Part shown: positions 36,985 through 46,874 of the stretch, piece after piece
Position numbering within the stretch: position 1 is the stretch's first letter
How the letters are laid out: each line of letters opens with the position of its first letter
From: Planctomyces sp. SH-PL14
GTDB lineage: Bacteria; Planctomycetota; Planctomycetia; Planctomycetales; Planctomycetaceae
Assembly: GCF_001610835.1 (NCBI RefSeq)
Contig: NZ_CP011270.1
Coordinates: 1,364,001 to 1,428,000 of the forward strand
Length of the DNA stretch: 64,000 nucleotides
Direction of reading: 5' to 3'
The notes under the pieces: model-generated
Databases searched by the model: none
What the model saw: only the letters and a program-made list of their open reading frames with translations
Told to the model about the DNA's origin: nothing
Made by a program: the position numbers and the translations under genes

Positions 36985-38331
36985 GTGGTGCATCGTCAGT
37001 CCCGCCGCCGTTTTCTTGCTACCTCTGCCGCTCTGACCGGAGCCGCCCTCTGGCCCTCCGTCGGCCGGTCTCAGTCTCCCAATGAAAAACTCCGGATCGC
37101 CGTGATCGCCTGCGGCGGGCGAGGGGGGGCGAACCTCCAGGGCGTCGGCGGGGAGTCGATCGTCGCCCTCTGCGACGTGAACGCGAACGCCCTGGGAGCC
37201 GCGGGGGAAAAGCATCCGAGCGCCCGGAAGTTCACCGACTTCCGCAAGCTGTACGACGCGCTCGGCGACAACGACTTCGACGCGGTCGTGGTCAGCACGC
37301 CGGAGCACACGCACGCCTTCGCGACGCTTCCGGCTCTCAAGCGCAAGAAGCACGTCTACTGCGAAAAGCCGCTGACCCACAACGTGAAGGAGGCCCGGCT
37401 CATCACGGAGACGGCCAAAACCGCCGGGGTCGCGACCCAGATGGGGACGCAGATCCACGCCACGGACAACTACCGCCGCGTCGTCGAGCTGATCCGGGCC
37501 GGGACGATCGGTTCCGTGAAAGAGTGCCACGTCTGGGTCGGGCGGGCCTGGGGCCGGCAGTCGGAAGAGGACGCCAGGAAGAACCACGACATCGTGTGGG
37601 TCATGGATCGGCCGACCGAGACGTCGCCGATCCCGGCGGAACTCGACTGGGACCTGTGGCTCGGCCCCGCTCCGTCCCGCCCCTTCAACTCGGTCTACTT
37701 CCCCGGCCCCAAGTGGTACCGCTGGTGGGATTTCGCGAACGGGACGATGTCCGACCTCGGAAGCCACTGGATCGACCTGCCGTTCTGGGCGCTCGATCTC
37801 GACGCGCCGAAGACGATCGAAGCCTCCGGCCCGCCGCCGCATTCGGAGCTGGCCCCGGCCTCAATGAAAGCGGTGTACGAGTACGCCGCCCGCGGAAGCC
37901 GCGGACCGCTGACGCTGACGTGGTATCAAGGGGCGATGAAGCCCGAGCGGTGGGAGAAGAAGGAGATCCCGCAGTGGGACAGCGGTGTCCTGTTCGTGGG
38001 GGATAAGGGGATGCTCCTCTCCGACTACGGAAAGAACCTCCTCCTCCCGCTCGCAGGGAAGGACCTGCCGGCGCTCCCCGAGATCAAGGACCGGATTCCC
38101 CCGTCGATCGGCCACTACGCCGAGTGGATCCATGCCTGCAAGACCGGCGCACCGACAACGTGCCACTTCGGCTACAGCGGCCCGCTCACGGAGGCGAACC
38201 ACCTCGGCAACGTCGCCTACCGGGCGGGGAAGAAGATCGAGTGGGACGCCAAGGGAATGCGGATCCCGAACGCTCCTGAGGCGGAGCAGTACCTCGGCCG
38301 CGAGTACCGCAAGGGGTGGTCGCTCACCTGA
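36985..38331 (+). CDS. Tat-exported Gfo/Idh/MocA family oxidoreductase
   Basis: 448 residues from the GTG at 36985, which has GAGG six bases upstream and starts directly at the Tat signal [20 protein letters not shown] (twin Arg). The Rossmann domain contains [19 protein letters not shown] and the consensus [31 protein letters not shown], with the EKP lysine of the family. The C-terminal domain includes [16 protein letters not shown]. Planctomycetes have large sets of such exported proteins, thought to act on sugars or inositols in the periplasm; the substrate is unknown. It directly follows the Ldh-family gene. Confidence 0.93.
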   Translation: MVHRQSRRRFLATSAALTGAALWPSVGRSQSPNEKLRIAVIACGGRGGANLQGVGGESIVALCDVNANALGAAGEKHPSARKFTDFRKLYDALGDNDFDAVVVSTPEHTHAFATLPALKRKKHVYCEKPLTHNVKEARLITETAKTAGVATQMGTQIHATDNYRRVVELIRAGTIGSVKECHVWVGRAWGRQSEEDARKNHDIVWVMDRPTETSPIPAELDWDLWLGPAPSRPFNSVYFPGPKWYRWWDFANGTMSDLGSHWIDLPFWALDLDAPKTIEASGPPPHSELAPASMKAVYEYAARGSRGPLTLTWYQGAMKPERWEKKEIPQWDSGVLFVGDKGMLLSDYGKNLLLPLAGKDLPALPEIKDRIPPSIGHYAEWIHACKTGAPTTCHFGYSGPLTEANHLGNVAYRAGKKIEWDAKGMRIPNAPEAEQYLGREYRKGWSLT

Positions 38332-38497
38332 GCGGCGCGGCAGCTTTCGCCGAAGAACGGCCGTTTTCCGTCGGGAGCGGCCGTCAGAGCCTGTCCGCTC
38401 AGGCGTCGTCTCTTCGTCCTACTGCGTTTCGAGGTAAGGTCTCGCCCGCTCCGCGCTGCCGGCCATTTCCGGGCGACGGAGCAGGACGAGGCCCGAG

Positions 38498-39118
38498 ATG
38501 ACTCGACTCTGGATCGCGATCGCTTCGATCGGAATGAGCGGCTGCATGTCACTCGCCTCCGGCAGCGGTCCGCAGGTCACCCGCGCCTGCTCGCCGGAGC
38601 AGGCGGCCACGCTCCCCGAGGGAGCCCGCGTCGAGCTGACGAAGACGTGGAATGAGTTCGGCCTCGTCACCGAGCGGCAGTATCGCACCCAGCGGGTCGG
38701 CACCGTCCTGAAGTCGAGTCCCGAGGGTGTGGCCCTGATCAACTGCACCGTGGAACAGCGGGCCGGTCTCGGCGGTATCAACCGGCAGCTCAACCGGATC
38801 CCGTACATCAGCCGGCTGTTCCGCAACACGGGCGTCGCCGCCTTCACGGTTCCGGTCGTCTGGATTCCGCTGGACGAAATCGGAGACGTCCGCGTCGTCG
38901 AGCCGCCGCCGGCGGACTACGCCCCCGTCGACCTCACGATCGAGACCGTTTCCCGCCCCGGGCCCCAATTCGAAGCGATCGGAGTCGACTTTGATTTCGC
39001 CACGGGAGAGGTGTCGACCTCCGTGGTGCCGGTCGCGCCAGCGACTGAACAACCGGTCGTCCGGCGACCTGCCCCACCGTCGCAGGGCGAGTCGGCCGGA
39101 CGACAGAGCCTCGACTGA
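38498..39118 (+). CDS. Putative lipoprotein, unknown function
   Basis: 206 residues. The N-terminus MTRLWIAIASIGMSGC ends in a lipobox-like GMSGC (Cys about residue 16), so a lipid-anchored product is likely. The body has mixed strand/helix composition with NRIPYISRLFRNTGVAAF and a Pro-rich C-terminal third. There is no recognised domain. It is separated by 166 bases from the Gfo/Idh/MocA gene and converges with the alkaline phosphatase gene. Confidence 0.72.
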   Translation: MTRLWIAIASIGMSGCMSLASGSGPQVTRACSPEQAATLPEGARVELTKTWNEFGLVTERQYRTQRVGTVLKSSPEGVALINCTVEQRAGLGGINRQLNRIPYISRLFRNTGVAAFTVPVVWIPLDEIGDVRVVEPPPADYAPVDLTIETVSRPGPQFEAIGVDFDFATGEVSTSVVPVAPATEQPVVRRPAPPSQGESAGRQSLD

Positions 39119-39144
39119 CGCTCGATCGATCTCCAATCGAGGGA

Positions 39145-40800
39145 CTACCGCTTCGCCGTCATCGCCGGCTTGATCAGCAGCGCCGGGTTGTCGAGGAACA
39201 GGTAGTGGCCATGGTCGGCGGTGACGATCACCAGCGACTCGTTCCAGTTGCTGTTCTTCTCGACCCAATCGGTCGCCGCCTTGACCGCCGCGTCACCGGA
39301 GAAGACCGCGCCGATCGAGCTGTCGATGTTGTTGTCGTGGTTCGCCCAGTCGACGTCCCCCGCTTCGATCATCAGCCAGAAGCCCTTCGGATTGGCCGAG
39401 AGGACGCTGATGGCCGCTTTCGTCATGTCGGTCAGCGTCGGGTTCTCGACGAGGTCCCCCTTGGTGTACTCCTCCGGGTTCTTCTTCTTCCGGCCGACCG
39501 CCGGGGTGTAGTCCCCGTTGGCGGTCGCGAACGGGAGGTGCATCGTCGAGGCGACGCCGTAGAAGCCCAGCAGGCGGTGGTGCCCTTCCCGCGCACTCTC
39601 GGCGGCGGCGGCCAGCCCTCGTGAACCGGCGACTCCCTCGGTCCGCTCGGCGACGACGTATCGCCCGCCGTTGCGGACATCGGCCGCGGCCATGTCCTTG
39701 TCCGTCAGGTAGGCGTTCCCCGGAACGAAGTTCTTCCCTCCGCCGCTGTCCTCCTTGCGGGTCGCCCCCCATCCGGTCCCGATCAGGACGTCGAGCCCAT
39801 TAAGCGGCTTCTCCGGATGACTGATCGACGGGAGGCCGATCAGGTCCCGGGTGATGTCCTGGTAGTCGTCCCGGTGGACGTTGTGGGCCATGGCGGCAGC
39901 GGGAGTGGCGTGGCTGATCGGCACGCTCGTCACCGCGCCGGCTCCCATGCCGCGGTCCTGGGCGATCATGGCGATCGTCCGCAGCGGCTGCCCGGTCGGG
40001 TCGACGTTCACGGCGTTGTTATAGGACTTGATCCCCGTCGTCATGTTGCTGGCCGAGCAGGACGAGTCGGTATAGGCGTGGAGGTCGGAGCCCAGCTTCG
40101 GGCCGGAGATGAGGTAGTCGATGTCGGTCGGGCTGTCCCAGCAGAACTTTCCTCCCCGCTCGGCGCAGTAGCCGCCCCGAAGGGTGCCGCCGGGGTTCTT
40201 GACCGTCTGGGTGTCGACGTCGACGTCGGTCCCGTTGTTGTGGGGGCTGGTGACCATCATGGCGAACTGCGTGTTTCCGCCCGCCTGGTAGTCCTGAAAG
40301 TGGAGGCCGGTCCCGCGGCCCGACTCGTACTTGACCGCGCCCGTCCTGGCGATCGCGGCGGCCCGCGTCGTCTGCCAGTCCATCCCGTCGAAGATGATGA
40401 GGAAGACGTGCTTCTTCCCCGCGTCCAGGGCCGCCTTCTGGATGTCGAAGAGGTTCGTCTGGTCCATGTAGTCCGCCTCGGGATTGAGGGTCCGCGGCGG
40501 GAGGTAGCCGTAGAGACGGCGGATCGCGCTCTCGTCCCGGTAGGGGCTGTGCGCGCCGGTATAGGTCTCCAGGTCGACGCCCGCCGCCGAGCCGCGGGTG
40601 CCGAAGGCGTACACGGGGATCAGGCGGTTGGAGTGGGTCGCCCAGGCGGTGTAGTTCTTCCTGTCGTTCCCCCAGTGACCGAAGTCCGCCGCCCCCTTTT
40701 CGACCGCCTGCGTCTGGAGGTCGAACCAGTAGTCGCCGGCGAAGGATGTCGCCGCTCCGGCGAAGAGCGCCAGGCCGGACAGAACGAGATTGCGGAACAT
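39145..40800 (-). CDS. Alkaline phosphatase (PhoA family), secreted
   Basis: 551 residues. The signal peptide is MFRNLVLSGLALFAGAATSFAG. The family features are present: metal ligand Asp in IIFDGMDWQTT, nucleophile Ser in YTDSSCSASNMTTG, EAGDVDWANHDNN for the second metal site and TADHGHYLFLDN for the C-terminal His. Numerous small insertions relative to E. coli PhoA are expected in this lineage. Established role: hydrolysis of phosphate monoesters in the periplasm or outside the cell; usually phosphate-regulated, though no Pho box was identified. It converges with the lipoprotein gene and diverges from the TlpA-like gene. Confidence 0.93.
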   Translation of the reverse strand: MFRNLVLSGLALFAGAATSFAGDYWFDLQTQAVEKGAADFGHWGNDRKNYTAWATHSNRLIPVYAFGTRGSAAGVDLETYTGAHSPYRDESAIRRLYGYLPPRTLNPEADYMDQTNLFDIQKAALDAGKKHVFLIIFDGMDWQTTRAAAIARTGAVKYESGRGTGLHFQDYQAGGNTQFAMMVTSPHNNGTDVDVDTQTVKNPGGTLRGGYCAERGGKFCWDSPTDIDYLISGPKLGSDLHAYTDSSCSASNMTTGIKSYNNAVNVDPTGQPLRTIAMIAQDRGMGAGAVTSVPISHATPAAAMAHNVHRDDYQDITRDLIGLPSISHPEKPLNGLDVLIGTGWGATRKEDSGGGKNFVPGNAYLTDKDMAAADVRNGGRYVVAERTEGVAGSRGLAAAAESAREGHHRLLGFYGVASTMHLPFATANGDYTPAVGRKKKNPEEYTKGDLVENPTLTDMTKAAISVLSANPKGFWLMIEAGDVDWANHDNNIDSSIGAVFSGDAAVKAATDWVEKNSNWNESLVIVTADHGHYLFLDNPALLIKPAMTAKR

Positions 40801-41100
40801 GGAGATGAGTCCTTTGCTTGCCCCGCGGGTGTGCGGAGGAGCGAGGCGGGCGAGGGAGGCATGGGAAGGGGGACGGGCTGCCGGGATCGAGGCCGTCGCG
40901 TCCGGGAGGAGGCTTTATGGTGAACTGCCCCATTCCGCGATGCAACCGCTCGGCGGCCTTGATCGATTCTCGGCGAGCTTGCGAACGGAGGGGCGGGGGT
41001 GCAACGGACGCTCCCCTGCTCCACAGGACCGCGCTTTCCCCACCCAGCCCCGAAAGCTACGCTTCGTGCTTACGTGTGATACTGGGAAGGAGCTGCCAAT
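40801..41100. promoter_or_regulatory. 300-base divergent gap between phosphatase and thioredoxin-lipoprotein genes
   Basis: No supported coding frame. A strong ribosome-binding site AAGGAG lies about eight bases before the ATG at 41101 (GGAAGGAGCTGCCAATATGG). Two promoters must lie here, but no clear -35/-10 pair or Pho box was recognised. Confidence 0.5.
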
Positions 41101-41739
41101 ATGGTCATGCGAGTCTGTGCCGCGGCGTGCCTGTCGCTGGTCCTGTGTCAGGGATGTGGGGAGTCGAATCCTCCGGCCGCGAGCGGCTCGGGACCGGTCG
41201 CCAAGACCGAGCGGAAGACGGCTCAGGAGGAGATGCCACCACTGCCCGAGCAGACGGAGCCGGTCTCGACGGAAGCGCCGTCGAATGTGAGCGTGAAGGT
41301 TCTGGACTGGCCGGGGACGGAGAAGCTGATCGCCTCCAAGAAGGGGACGGTCGTCGTCGTCGACTTCTGGGCGACGTACTGTCCGCCGTGCGTGAAGGAG
41401 TTTCCGAACCTGGTGCAGCTCCACAAGAAGCATGGCGACAAGATCGCGTGCATTTCCGTGTCGGCGGACTACGAGGGGGACAACATCGCCCCGCTGGACG
41501 AGGTGAAGGGGCCGGTGCTGGAGCAGCTTCAGAAGTTCGGGGCGACCTTCGACAATGTTCTGCTGAGCGTGAACAGCGAGGACTTTGCGAAGCAGATCGG
41601 TGTCAGTTCGGTGCCGGTGGTGATGGTTTACAACAAGGCGGGGGAGCGGATTGCGATGTTCCCGGATCCGAAGAATCCGGACGAGTTCACCTATGCCAAG
41701 GACATTCTGCCGGTCGTGAACAAGGCGCTGGCGGAGTAG
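41101..41739 (+). CDS. TlpA/ResA-like thioredoxin-fold lipoprotein
   Basis: 212 residues. The N-terminus has a signal sequence with lipobox-like LVLCQGC at about residues 14-20. A low-complexity linker of about 50 residues leads to a thioredoxin fold. The active site FWATYCPPCVKEFP carries the CPPC motif and VSSVPVVMVYNKAG has the cis-Pro. Such proteins are usually periplasmic reductants that keep cytochrome c apocysteines or other thiols reduced. The partner in this genome is unknown; it is not next to the multihaem gene. The start has a strong Shine-Dalgarno sequence. Confidence 0.93.
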   Translation: MVMRVCAAACLSLVLCQGCGESNPPAASGSGPVAKTERKTAQEEMPPLPEQTEPVSTEAPSNVSVKVLDWPGTEKLIASKKGTVVVVDFWATYCPPCVKEFPNLVQLHKKHGDKIACISVSADYEGDNIAPLDEVKGPVLEQLQKFGATFDNVLLSVNSEDFAKQIGVSSVPVVMVYNKAGERIAMFPDPKNPDEFTYAKDILPVVNKALAE

Positions 41740-41770
41740 TGCCAGAGGCTGAGAGCGAATGAAGCGGAGA

Positions 41771-41799
41771 CGAGGCCGGGCGTAGTGCGCCCGGCCTCG
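41771..41799 (+). terminator. Terminator after the TlpA-like gene
   Basis: CGAGGCCGGGCG (41771-41782) pairs perfectly with CGCCCGGCCTCG (41788-41799) around a five-base loop. The T-tract is short (CTCCATTT). It lies 31 bases after the stop and 24 bases before repeat copy 4. Confidence 0.75.
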
Positions 41800-41822
41800 C
41801 TCCATTTCGGGACAGTCTTGAT

Positions 41823-42130
41823 CCGGGTCCAGGGGCACCCTGGTGGGGAGTGCAGAGGGGCAATGCCCCTTTGCCCGCCGGAGGCTTGGCCGTCGAGAGA
41901 TGTCTGAAAGAGCACGTGTCCAATAGCGGACACCGTGCCGTATGCCCCCTCACCAACACATGGGGAGTACAGAGCGAGCGGTGAGTCCTCAACGCCGGTT
42001 CCACAAAGCGGACGCCCGTTGTGTCCCACGGTTCCTCTCAGAAGCGCCTCCGGCGGCAAGGGGTGACCCCCTTGACCCCGGCTGCCGTCGCACGTTGGGT
42101 TTGAGCTATCGAGCCGGGCCGGCAAGAACA
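41823..42130 (+). repeat. Foldback repeat, copy 4
   Basis: Direct orientation, short-loop form at the left (GGGGCAATGCCCCTTTGCC). The core GAGTCCTCAACGCCGGTTCC and the right arm GCCTCCGGCGGCAAGG are intact, then TTGACCCCGGCTGCCGTCGC. It lies between the TlpA-like terminator and the start of the glcF-like gene. Confidence 0.92.
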
Positions 42131-42256
42131 TCGACCGGGATCGCCCCCATCGCGTCGCGGGGTTGTCTTGCGAACCAGAGTGTGGGATTTTGTCCGAAGG
42201 GAGCGGCACGACGCCGTTCCGGCTTTCCCGCCCTGCTCAACGGACGCCCCACCGCC

Positions 42257-43618
42257 GTGACCGCCGTCGCTCCGCTGCCGGAACTCCCCGTCCTCAAATC
42301 GCCTCCGGCGGCCAAGTCGCCCACCCCCGGAAACCCCGGCGAAGGGATCGACTACGAGAAGTTCCTCGACTGCGTCCACTGCGGACTCTGCACCGCCGCC
42401 TGCCCGACCTACCTCGAAACCGGCAACGAGAACGACAGCCCCCGCGGCCGCATCTACCTCATGCGGGCCGTGACCGACGGCCGCCTCGACCTGACCGAAA
42501 AAGTCTCCCGGCACCTGGAGCTCTGCCTCGACTGCCGAAGCTGCGAGACCGCCTGCCCGTCCGGAGTCCAATACGGGCGGCTGATCGAGCCGTTCCGGGT
42601 CAACATGCAGAACCTGGAGCGGGCCGGCGGCCAGGGAGTCGGCTGGTTCGAACGGTTCATCCTGTACGGCATGTTCCCCTACGCCGACCGGCTGCGGCTG
42701 GCGCTTTTCCCCGCGCGGCTCATGCAGCAGCTCGGCCTCGACCGCCTCGCCGACCGTCTGGGCATCACGCGGCTCCTCCCTCAAAAGCTGCAGCGGATGC
42801 AGAACCTGCTCCCGCCGCTTCAGCCCCGCGGCCCGCAGCTCCCGGATCTCCTCCCCGCGATCGGCCCCCGCCGCGCGCGGGTGGCCCTCTTCACCGGCTG
42901 CGTCGCCGACGCGATGTTCCACCACGTCCACTGGGCGACCGCCCGGGTCCTGCAGCGGAACGGATGCGACGTCGTCATCCCCAAGACGCAGGGCTGCTGC
43001 GGAGCGATCCACTACCACAGCGGCGCCGGGACTCCCGCACTGCACATGGCCGAGGCCAACGCCGAGGCGTTCCCGAAGGACGTCGACGCCGTGATCGTCA
43101 ACGTCGCCGGCTGCGGGGCGATGCTGAAGGACTACGGTCACATGGCGGAGGAGTTGTCGCCGGGCCGCGAAGATCTCCACACGCGGCTCGATGCGTTCTC
43201 CCACAAAGTGAAGGACGTCTCGGAGTTCCTGGCCGCTCTCGGCCCAGTAAAGCCGACCGGTGAAGTGAAGCTCACCGCGACCTACCACGACGCCTGCCAC
43301 CTCGCGCACGCCCAGAAGATCCGGGCCCAGCCGCGGCAGCTCCTGGAGATGATCCCGGGACTCACGCTTGTCCCGCTGGCGGAGTCGGACATCTGCTGCG
43401 GCGCGGCGGGGAGCTACAACCTGACCGAAGGGGAGATGGCGGACCGGCTCGGCGAGCGGAAGATCCGCAACATCCTCGCCACCGGGGCCCAGGCGGTCGT
43501 GAGCGGAAACGCCGGCTGCACGCTGCAGCTCATCTCGACGCTGCGGAAACACAATGCGGCGGTCGAAGTCCTCCATCCAATGGAGCTCCTCGACCGGAGC
43601 TACTCCGCGACGCCTTGA
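42257..43618 (+). CDS. glcF: Glycolate oxidase iron-sulfur subunit-like protein
   Basis: 453 residues from the GTG at 42257; the frame runs further upstream into the repeat, so this start is inferred. Two [4Fe-4S] ferredoxin motifs appear near the N-terminus: CVHCGLCTAACP and CLDCRSCETACP. Two CCG domains follow (TQGCCGAIHYHSGAG and AESDICCGAAGSYNL), each with the Cys-Cys-Gly and preceding Cys typical of the family. This order matches GlcF and heterodisulfide reductase D-like proteins. Established role: iron-sulfur subunit passing electrons from a flavin subunit during glycolate oxidation. GlcD and GlcE are not in the window, so the partner must be elsewhere. Confidence 0.88.
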   Translation: MTAVAPLPELPVLKSPPAAKSPTPGNPGEGIDYEKFLDCVHCGLCTAACPTYLETGNENDSPRGRIYLMRAVTDGRLDLTEKVSRHLELCLDCRSCETACPSGVQYGRLIEPFRVNMQNLERAGGQGVGWFERFILYGMFPYADRLRLALFPARLMQQLGLDRLADRLGITRLLPQKLQRMQNLLPPLQPRGPQLPDLLPAIGPRRARVALFTGCVADAMFHHVHWATARVLQRNGCDVVIPKTQGCCGAIHYHSGAGTPALHMAEANAEAFPKDVDAVIVNVAGCGAMLKDYGHMAEELSPGREDLHTRLDAFSHKVKDVSEFLAALGPVKPTGEVKLTATYHDACHLAHAQKIRAQPRQLLEMIPGLTLVPLAESDICCGAAGSYNLTEGEMADRLGERKIRNILATGAQAVVSGNAGCTLQLISTLRKHNAAVEVLHPMELLDRSYSATP

Positions 43619-43624
43619 TGCCGG

Positions 43625-44986
43625 TCATGGCTCGATCGGCATCAGGGGGTCGTACGCGAATCGGCGCCCTTTCCGGAACCCGATGGCGTCCAGCTCCGTG
43701 TCCCCCATGATGATGCCGCCGGGCTTCTGCGTGTCGTCCAAGATCTCGACACCGACGTAGAGGATCCCGGGCGTGCCGTGGCGGGTGATGAACAGGAACG
43801 TCCCCCGCTCCCGCGGCGCGACCTCCTCTCCTTTGCCGGTCTGGTGCAGAAGAAACTTGCCGACCGGACGCCCCTGCTCCTGCAGCTCCTTGAGCGTCTC
43901 ATCATTGAAGGCGGTCTTCCACCGCTCCGGCGCCAGCTCCCAGACATGCATCCCCAGTGAGCGCAGGGCATAGACTTTCTCGCCACCCTGGGTCTCGTAC
44001 TCCGTTCCCATCAGGTCGAACCCTTCCCGAACGGCCCAGAAGGCGATCTCGTCCTGGCGCTTGGCGATCTCTTCTCGCTCGAGGTTCCTCCACTTTGGCG
44101 GCAGCGGACCGACACGGCCGATATCGAAGTCATAAAACACGTACTCCGCCTTGGGGCTCTCCACCGATTCCAGGAACCATCCCCGGTGGCCCCCGGCTGC
44201 GTCCGTCTTGAACCGGCTGTCGGGCGAGGGGGGCGGGATGTCCTCCTCGTCCTCGGACGGAGGAAGCCGGACGGCGGCGAAGTGCTTGTCTCCCACCAGC
44301 CCCTTGCCGTTCTGATTCCACCACTCGGCCCATTGATCGGTGACTCGTCGATAGAGCCGCCGCCGGAGCTGCTGCTGTGAGGGGGAGCCTTCCAGCATGA
44401 CATGGATCAGATCATCCTTTCCAAGGTCCTGCCCCGTCAGCACCTCCAGGGCGCCGCAGATCTCCCGGACCGGCCGCCCGAAGCCGTACTCCTTCCCCCG
44501 ATGCTCCTTATCGAGGTCGTACTTCTGGGCGAACGCGACCAGTTCCGGGTCGGTTGCCTCGAGCCCCATATCGGACCCCGGCGGCAGGAGCGTTTTCGGG
44601 ACGGCCCGGATCAGGGCCGGAACCGCCCGCTTGTCGCCGATCGCCCGCAGCGTGAAGCCGAGGCTGCGGAGCATCAGGTTGTCGTGGGTCGCGTCGAGTT
44701 CGCGGACCAGACCGGGAACGGCGTCCGGGCCCAGGTCGACGATCTCCTTGAGCGTCCGGCACCAAGGGTCTTTGAAGAGCTCCTGCCCCGCGTTCTGTTC
44801 CTTGAGCTTCGCCAGCAGCCGGTCGACGGCGGCCTCCCCCTCCCCCCTCCGCTTTCCGGCGTCGCCACCGGGTGCCGCAGGGGGCTTGTCGTCTGCATAC
44901 GCCCGGCCCGCCCCGTACAGCCCCCACAGCAGGGCCAGGAATACGAGACAGCCCAGAATCGATGGCCGGCCCCACGAAGTAAGCAT
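43625..44986 (-). CDS. Secreted HEAT-repeat-containing protein
   Basis: 453 residues. The N-terminal signal sequence is LGCLVFLALLWGLYGAGRAYAD. Residues about 55-140 form HEAT-like helical repeats (VDLGPDAVPGLVRELDATHD, RAIGDKRAVPALIRAV). The remaining two thirds have no recognised domain, with an acidic/proline linker SEDEEDIPPPSPDSR near residue 250. Exported HEAT or PBS-lyase-like proteins are common in planctomycetes and usually of unknown role. It converges with the glcF-like gene six bases away. Confidence 0.8.
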   Translation of the reverse strand: MLTSWGRPSILGCLVFLALLWGLYGAGRAYADDKPPAAPGGDAGKRRGEGEAAVDRLLAKLKEQNAGQELFKDPWCRTLKEIVDLGPDAVPGLVRELDATHDNLMLRSLGFTLRAIGDKRAVPALIRAVPKTLLPPGSDMGLEATDPELVAFAQKYDLDKEHRGKEYGFGRPVREICGALEVLTGQDLGKDDLIHVMLEGSPSQQQLRRRLYRRVTDQWAEWWNQNGKGLVGDKHFAAVRLPPSEDEEDIPPPSPDSRFKTDAAGGHRGWFLESVESPKAEYVFYDFDIGRVGPLPPKWRNLEREEIAKRQDEIAFWAVREGFDLMGTEYETQGGEKVYALRSLGMHVWELAPERWKTAFNDETLKELQEQGRPVGKFLLHQTGKGEEVAPRERGTFLFITRHGTPGILYVGVEILDDTQKPGGIIMGDTELDAIGFRKGRRFAYDPLMPIEP

Positions 44987-45086
44987 GGTCGAGATTCCAG
45001 AGAGAGTGCCTGCGGCGCAACAGAGACCGACCGGATCCGCTCAGCATCCAGATATGCCACACTCAAGCCGGAAAGGGAAGCGAGCT

Positions 45087-46874
45087 CTACTGGACGGCCC
45101 AGGCCGGACTCGCCGCGCGGAACGTGACCAGCTCGCGGGTGAGGGGATGGACGAAGGCGATCTCGCTGGCGTGCAGGCACAGCGGGGCATCGTCGATCCC
45201 GCGAGTCTGAACTTCGCCGAGCCGGCGGCCGGGGAGATAGCTCTGTTCCCCGACGATCGAGTGCCCGAGGTGCCATAGGTGGATCCGGATCTGGTTCGTC
45301 CGGCCCGTCAGCGGGCGAACGCTGACGAGCGATGTGCCGTCGGCAAACCGTTCGAGAACCTCGAACTCCGTCCGGGCCGGCAGGCCCCCTTCGTCGACCG
45401 TCCGTCCTCCGAACTCTCCCGCCTCCGCGCTGATCGGGGCATCGCAGGCGAACCGGTCCTGCGAAGGATGTCCCTCGACCCGGGCGAGGTATCGCTTCTC
45501 GACGCGACCGTCTTCGAACTGAGGCTGGATCCGGCTGGCGAAATGCCGGCTGCGAGCCAGAACCAGAACGCCGGTGGTGTTGGCGTCGAGCCGGTGGACG
45601 GGGCGGACCTTCTGCGGCGCGTAGACGTCGTTCAGAACATTCTGCAGCGTGTGGCGGTGGAACCGGCCGCAGGGATGGACCGGCAGCGGCGCGGGCTTGT
45701 CGACGACAACGATCGCTTCGTCCTCATGCAGGATCCGGATGTCGAGGGAGACCGGCGGCTCGACGGTCGCCGGCATCCGCTGCTCATACCGGTCCCCCGC
45801 CCGGACGATTCGGTCAGGATGGACCGGTTGTCCGCCGGCGTCGACAAACCGCCCCTCCGCAAAGACCGCCGCCCAGTTCTCCGTCGGAACATGGTCGAAC
45901 GTCGCCGTCAGCGCCTCCAGCAGCGTCCGCCCGTCCTGGTCGAGCGGAATGTTGAAGGGCCGGACATTCTCGTACGGGACGCTTCCCGGAGGATGGACGG
46001 CGATCGCAACAATCGCCGCCTGCCGCTCGGCAATCCGCCGGGTCATCTGCTCTTCGGTCGTCAGGAAGCAGTACGGGCACGACGTGCCGGGGACGTACCG
46101 CGGGTCGGCCTGGTCCTCGGCCGTGAGCGGGGTCAGGCACTCGAAGCACTGCGTGTTGTCGGTCTCCGAGAGGGCCGGATCGACGCCGACCCGCTGGTCG
46201 AAGACAAAACACTCTCCCTGATAGTGATCCCCGCCGACTTCCTCGAAGTACTTCAGGATCCCGCCGTCGAGCTGATAGATCTGCTGGAACCCCGCCTGTT
46301 CCATGTACGGCCCCGCCTTCTCACAGCGGATGCCGCCCGTGCAGAACATGACGATCGGCCGCTCCTTCCAGTCGGGAGGGAGCGAGTCGACCGCCTTCGG
46401 AAAATTCCGGAAGTGGTCGAGACCGAGCGTGACGGCGTTCGTAAACGTTCCGAGCTTCACCTCGTAGTCGTTCCGCGTGTCGAGCAGCGTGACAGGGCGG
46501 CCTTCGTCGAGCCACTGCTTCAGTTCCTTCGCCGGCAGCTTGGGCGAAGTCCGCCGCGCCGGATCGATCCCCGGAACACCGAAGGCGATGATCTCCTTTT
46601 TGATCCGGACGAGCATCCGCCGGAACGGCTGACCTTCGCTCTCGCTGTATTTCGGAGCGAGGTCTTCGAGACCCGGGATCGCCCGGAGGAGCGCGACCAG
46701 AGAATCGACCGCGGTCCGCTCGCCGGCCACGAAGAGATTGATCCCTTCCGGGCTCAGCAGAATCGTCCCTTTCAGGGCCTGTTCCTTGCTGAAGGTCAGC
46801 AGGCGTTCGCGCAGGGGCTTGAGATCGCAGAGAGACGCGAAGCGATAGGCGGCGATATTGACGACGTCGGACAT
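45087..46874 (-). CDS. Fusion of TrhO-type tRNA uridine hydroxylase and RluA-type pseudouridine synthase
   Basis: 595 residues from the ATG at 46874. Residues 1-270 match TrhO/YceA: an N-terminal ferredoxin-like domain (NIAAYRFASL), then a rhodanese domain with the catalytic loop VMFCTGGIRCEKAGPY (Cys168 and Cys174). A Cys-rich segment (CFECLTPL, CPYC) may bind zinc. Residues 290-355 look like an S4-type RNA-binding domain. Residues 365-595 form an RluA-family domain with the catalytic Asp in VRPVHRLDANTTG (Asp420) and RPLTGRTNQIRIHL. Known: TrhO makes 5-hydroxyuridine at tRNA position 34, and RluA enzymes isomerise uridines. The combination in one protein suggests linked modification of the same RNA (inference). 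Confidence 0.9.
   Translation of the reverse strand: MSDVVNIAAYRFASLCDLKPLRERLLTFSKEQALKGTILLSPEGINLFVAGERTAVDSLVALLRAIPGLEDLAPKYSESEGQPFRRMLVRIKKEIIAFGVPGIDPARRTSPKLPAKELKQWLDEGRPVTLLDTRNDYEVKLGTFTNAVTLGLDHFRNFPKAVDSLPPDWKERPIVMFCTGGIRCEKAGPYMEQAGFQQIYQLDGGILKYFEEVGGDHYQGECFVFDQRVGVDPALSETDNTQCFECLTPLTAEDQADPRYVPGTSCPYCFLTTEEQMTRRIAERQAAIVAIAVHPPGSVPYENVRPFNIPLDQDGRTLLEALTATFDHVPTENWAAVFAEGRFVDAGGQPVHPDRIVRAGDRYEQRMPATVEPPVSLDIRILHEDEAIVVVDKPAPLPVHPCGRFHRHTLQNVLNDVYAPQKVRPVHRLDANTTGVLVLARSRHFASRIQPQFEDGRVEKRYLARVEGHPSQDRFACDAPISAEAGEFGGRTVDEGGLPARTEFEVLERFADGTSLVSVRPLTGRTNQIRIHLWHLGHSIVGEQSYLPGRRLGEVQTRGIDDAPLCLHASEIAFVHPLTRELVTFRAASPAWAVQ

Noticed and set aside
42038-43576. Minus-strand frame of about 510 codons opposite the glcF-like gene
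   Set aside because: The plus strand carries two ferredoxin and two CCG motifs; the opposite frame has no recognisable domain.
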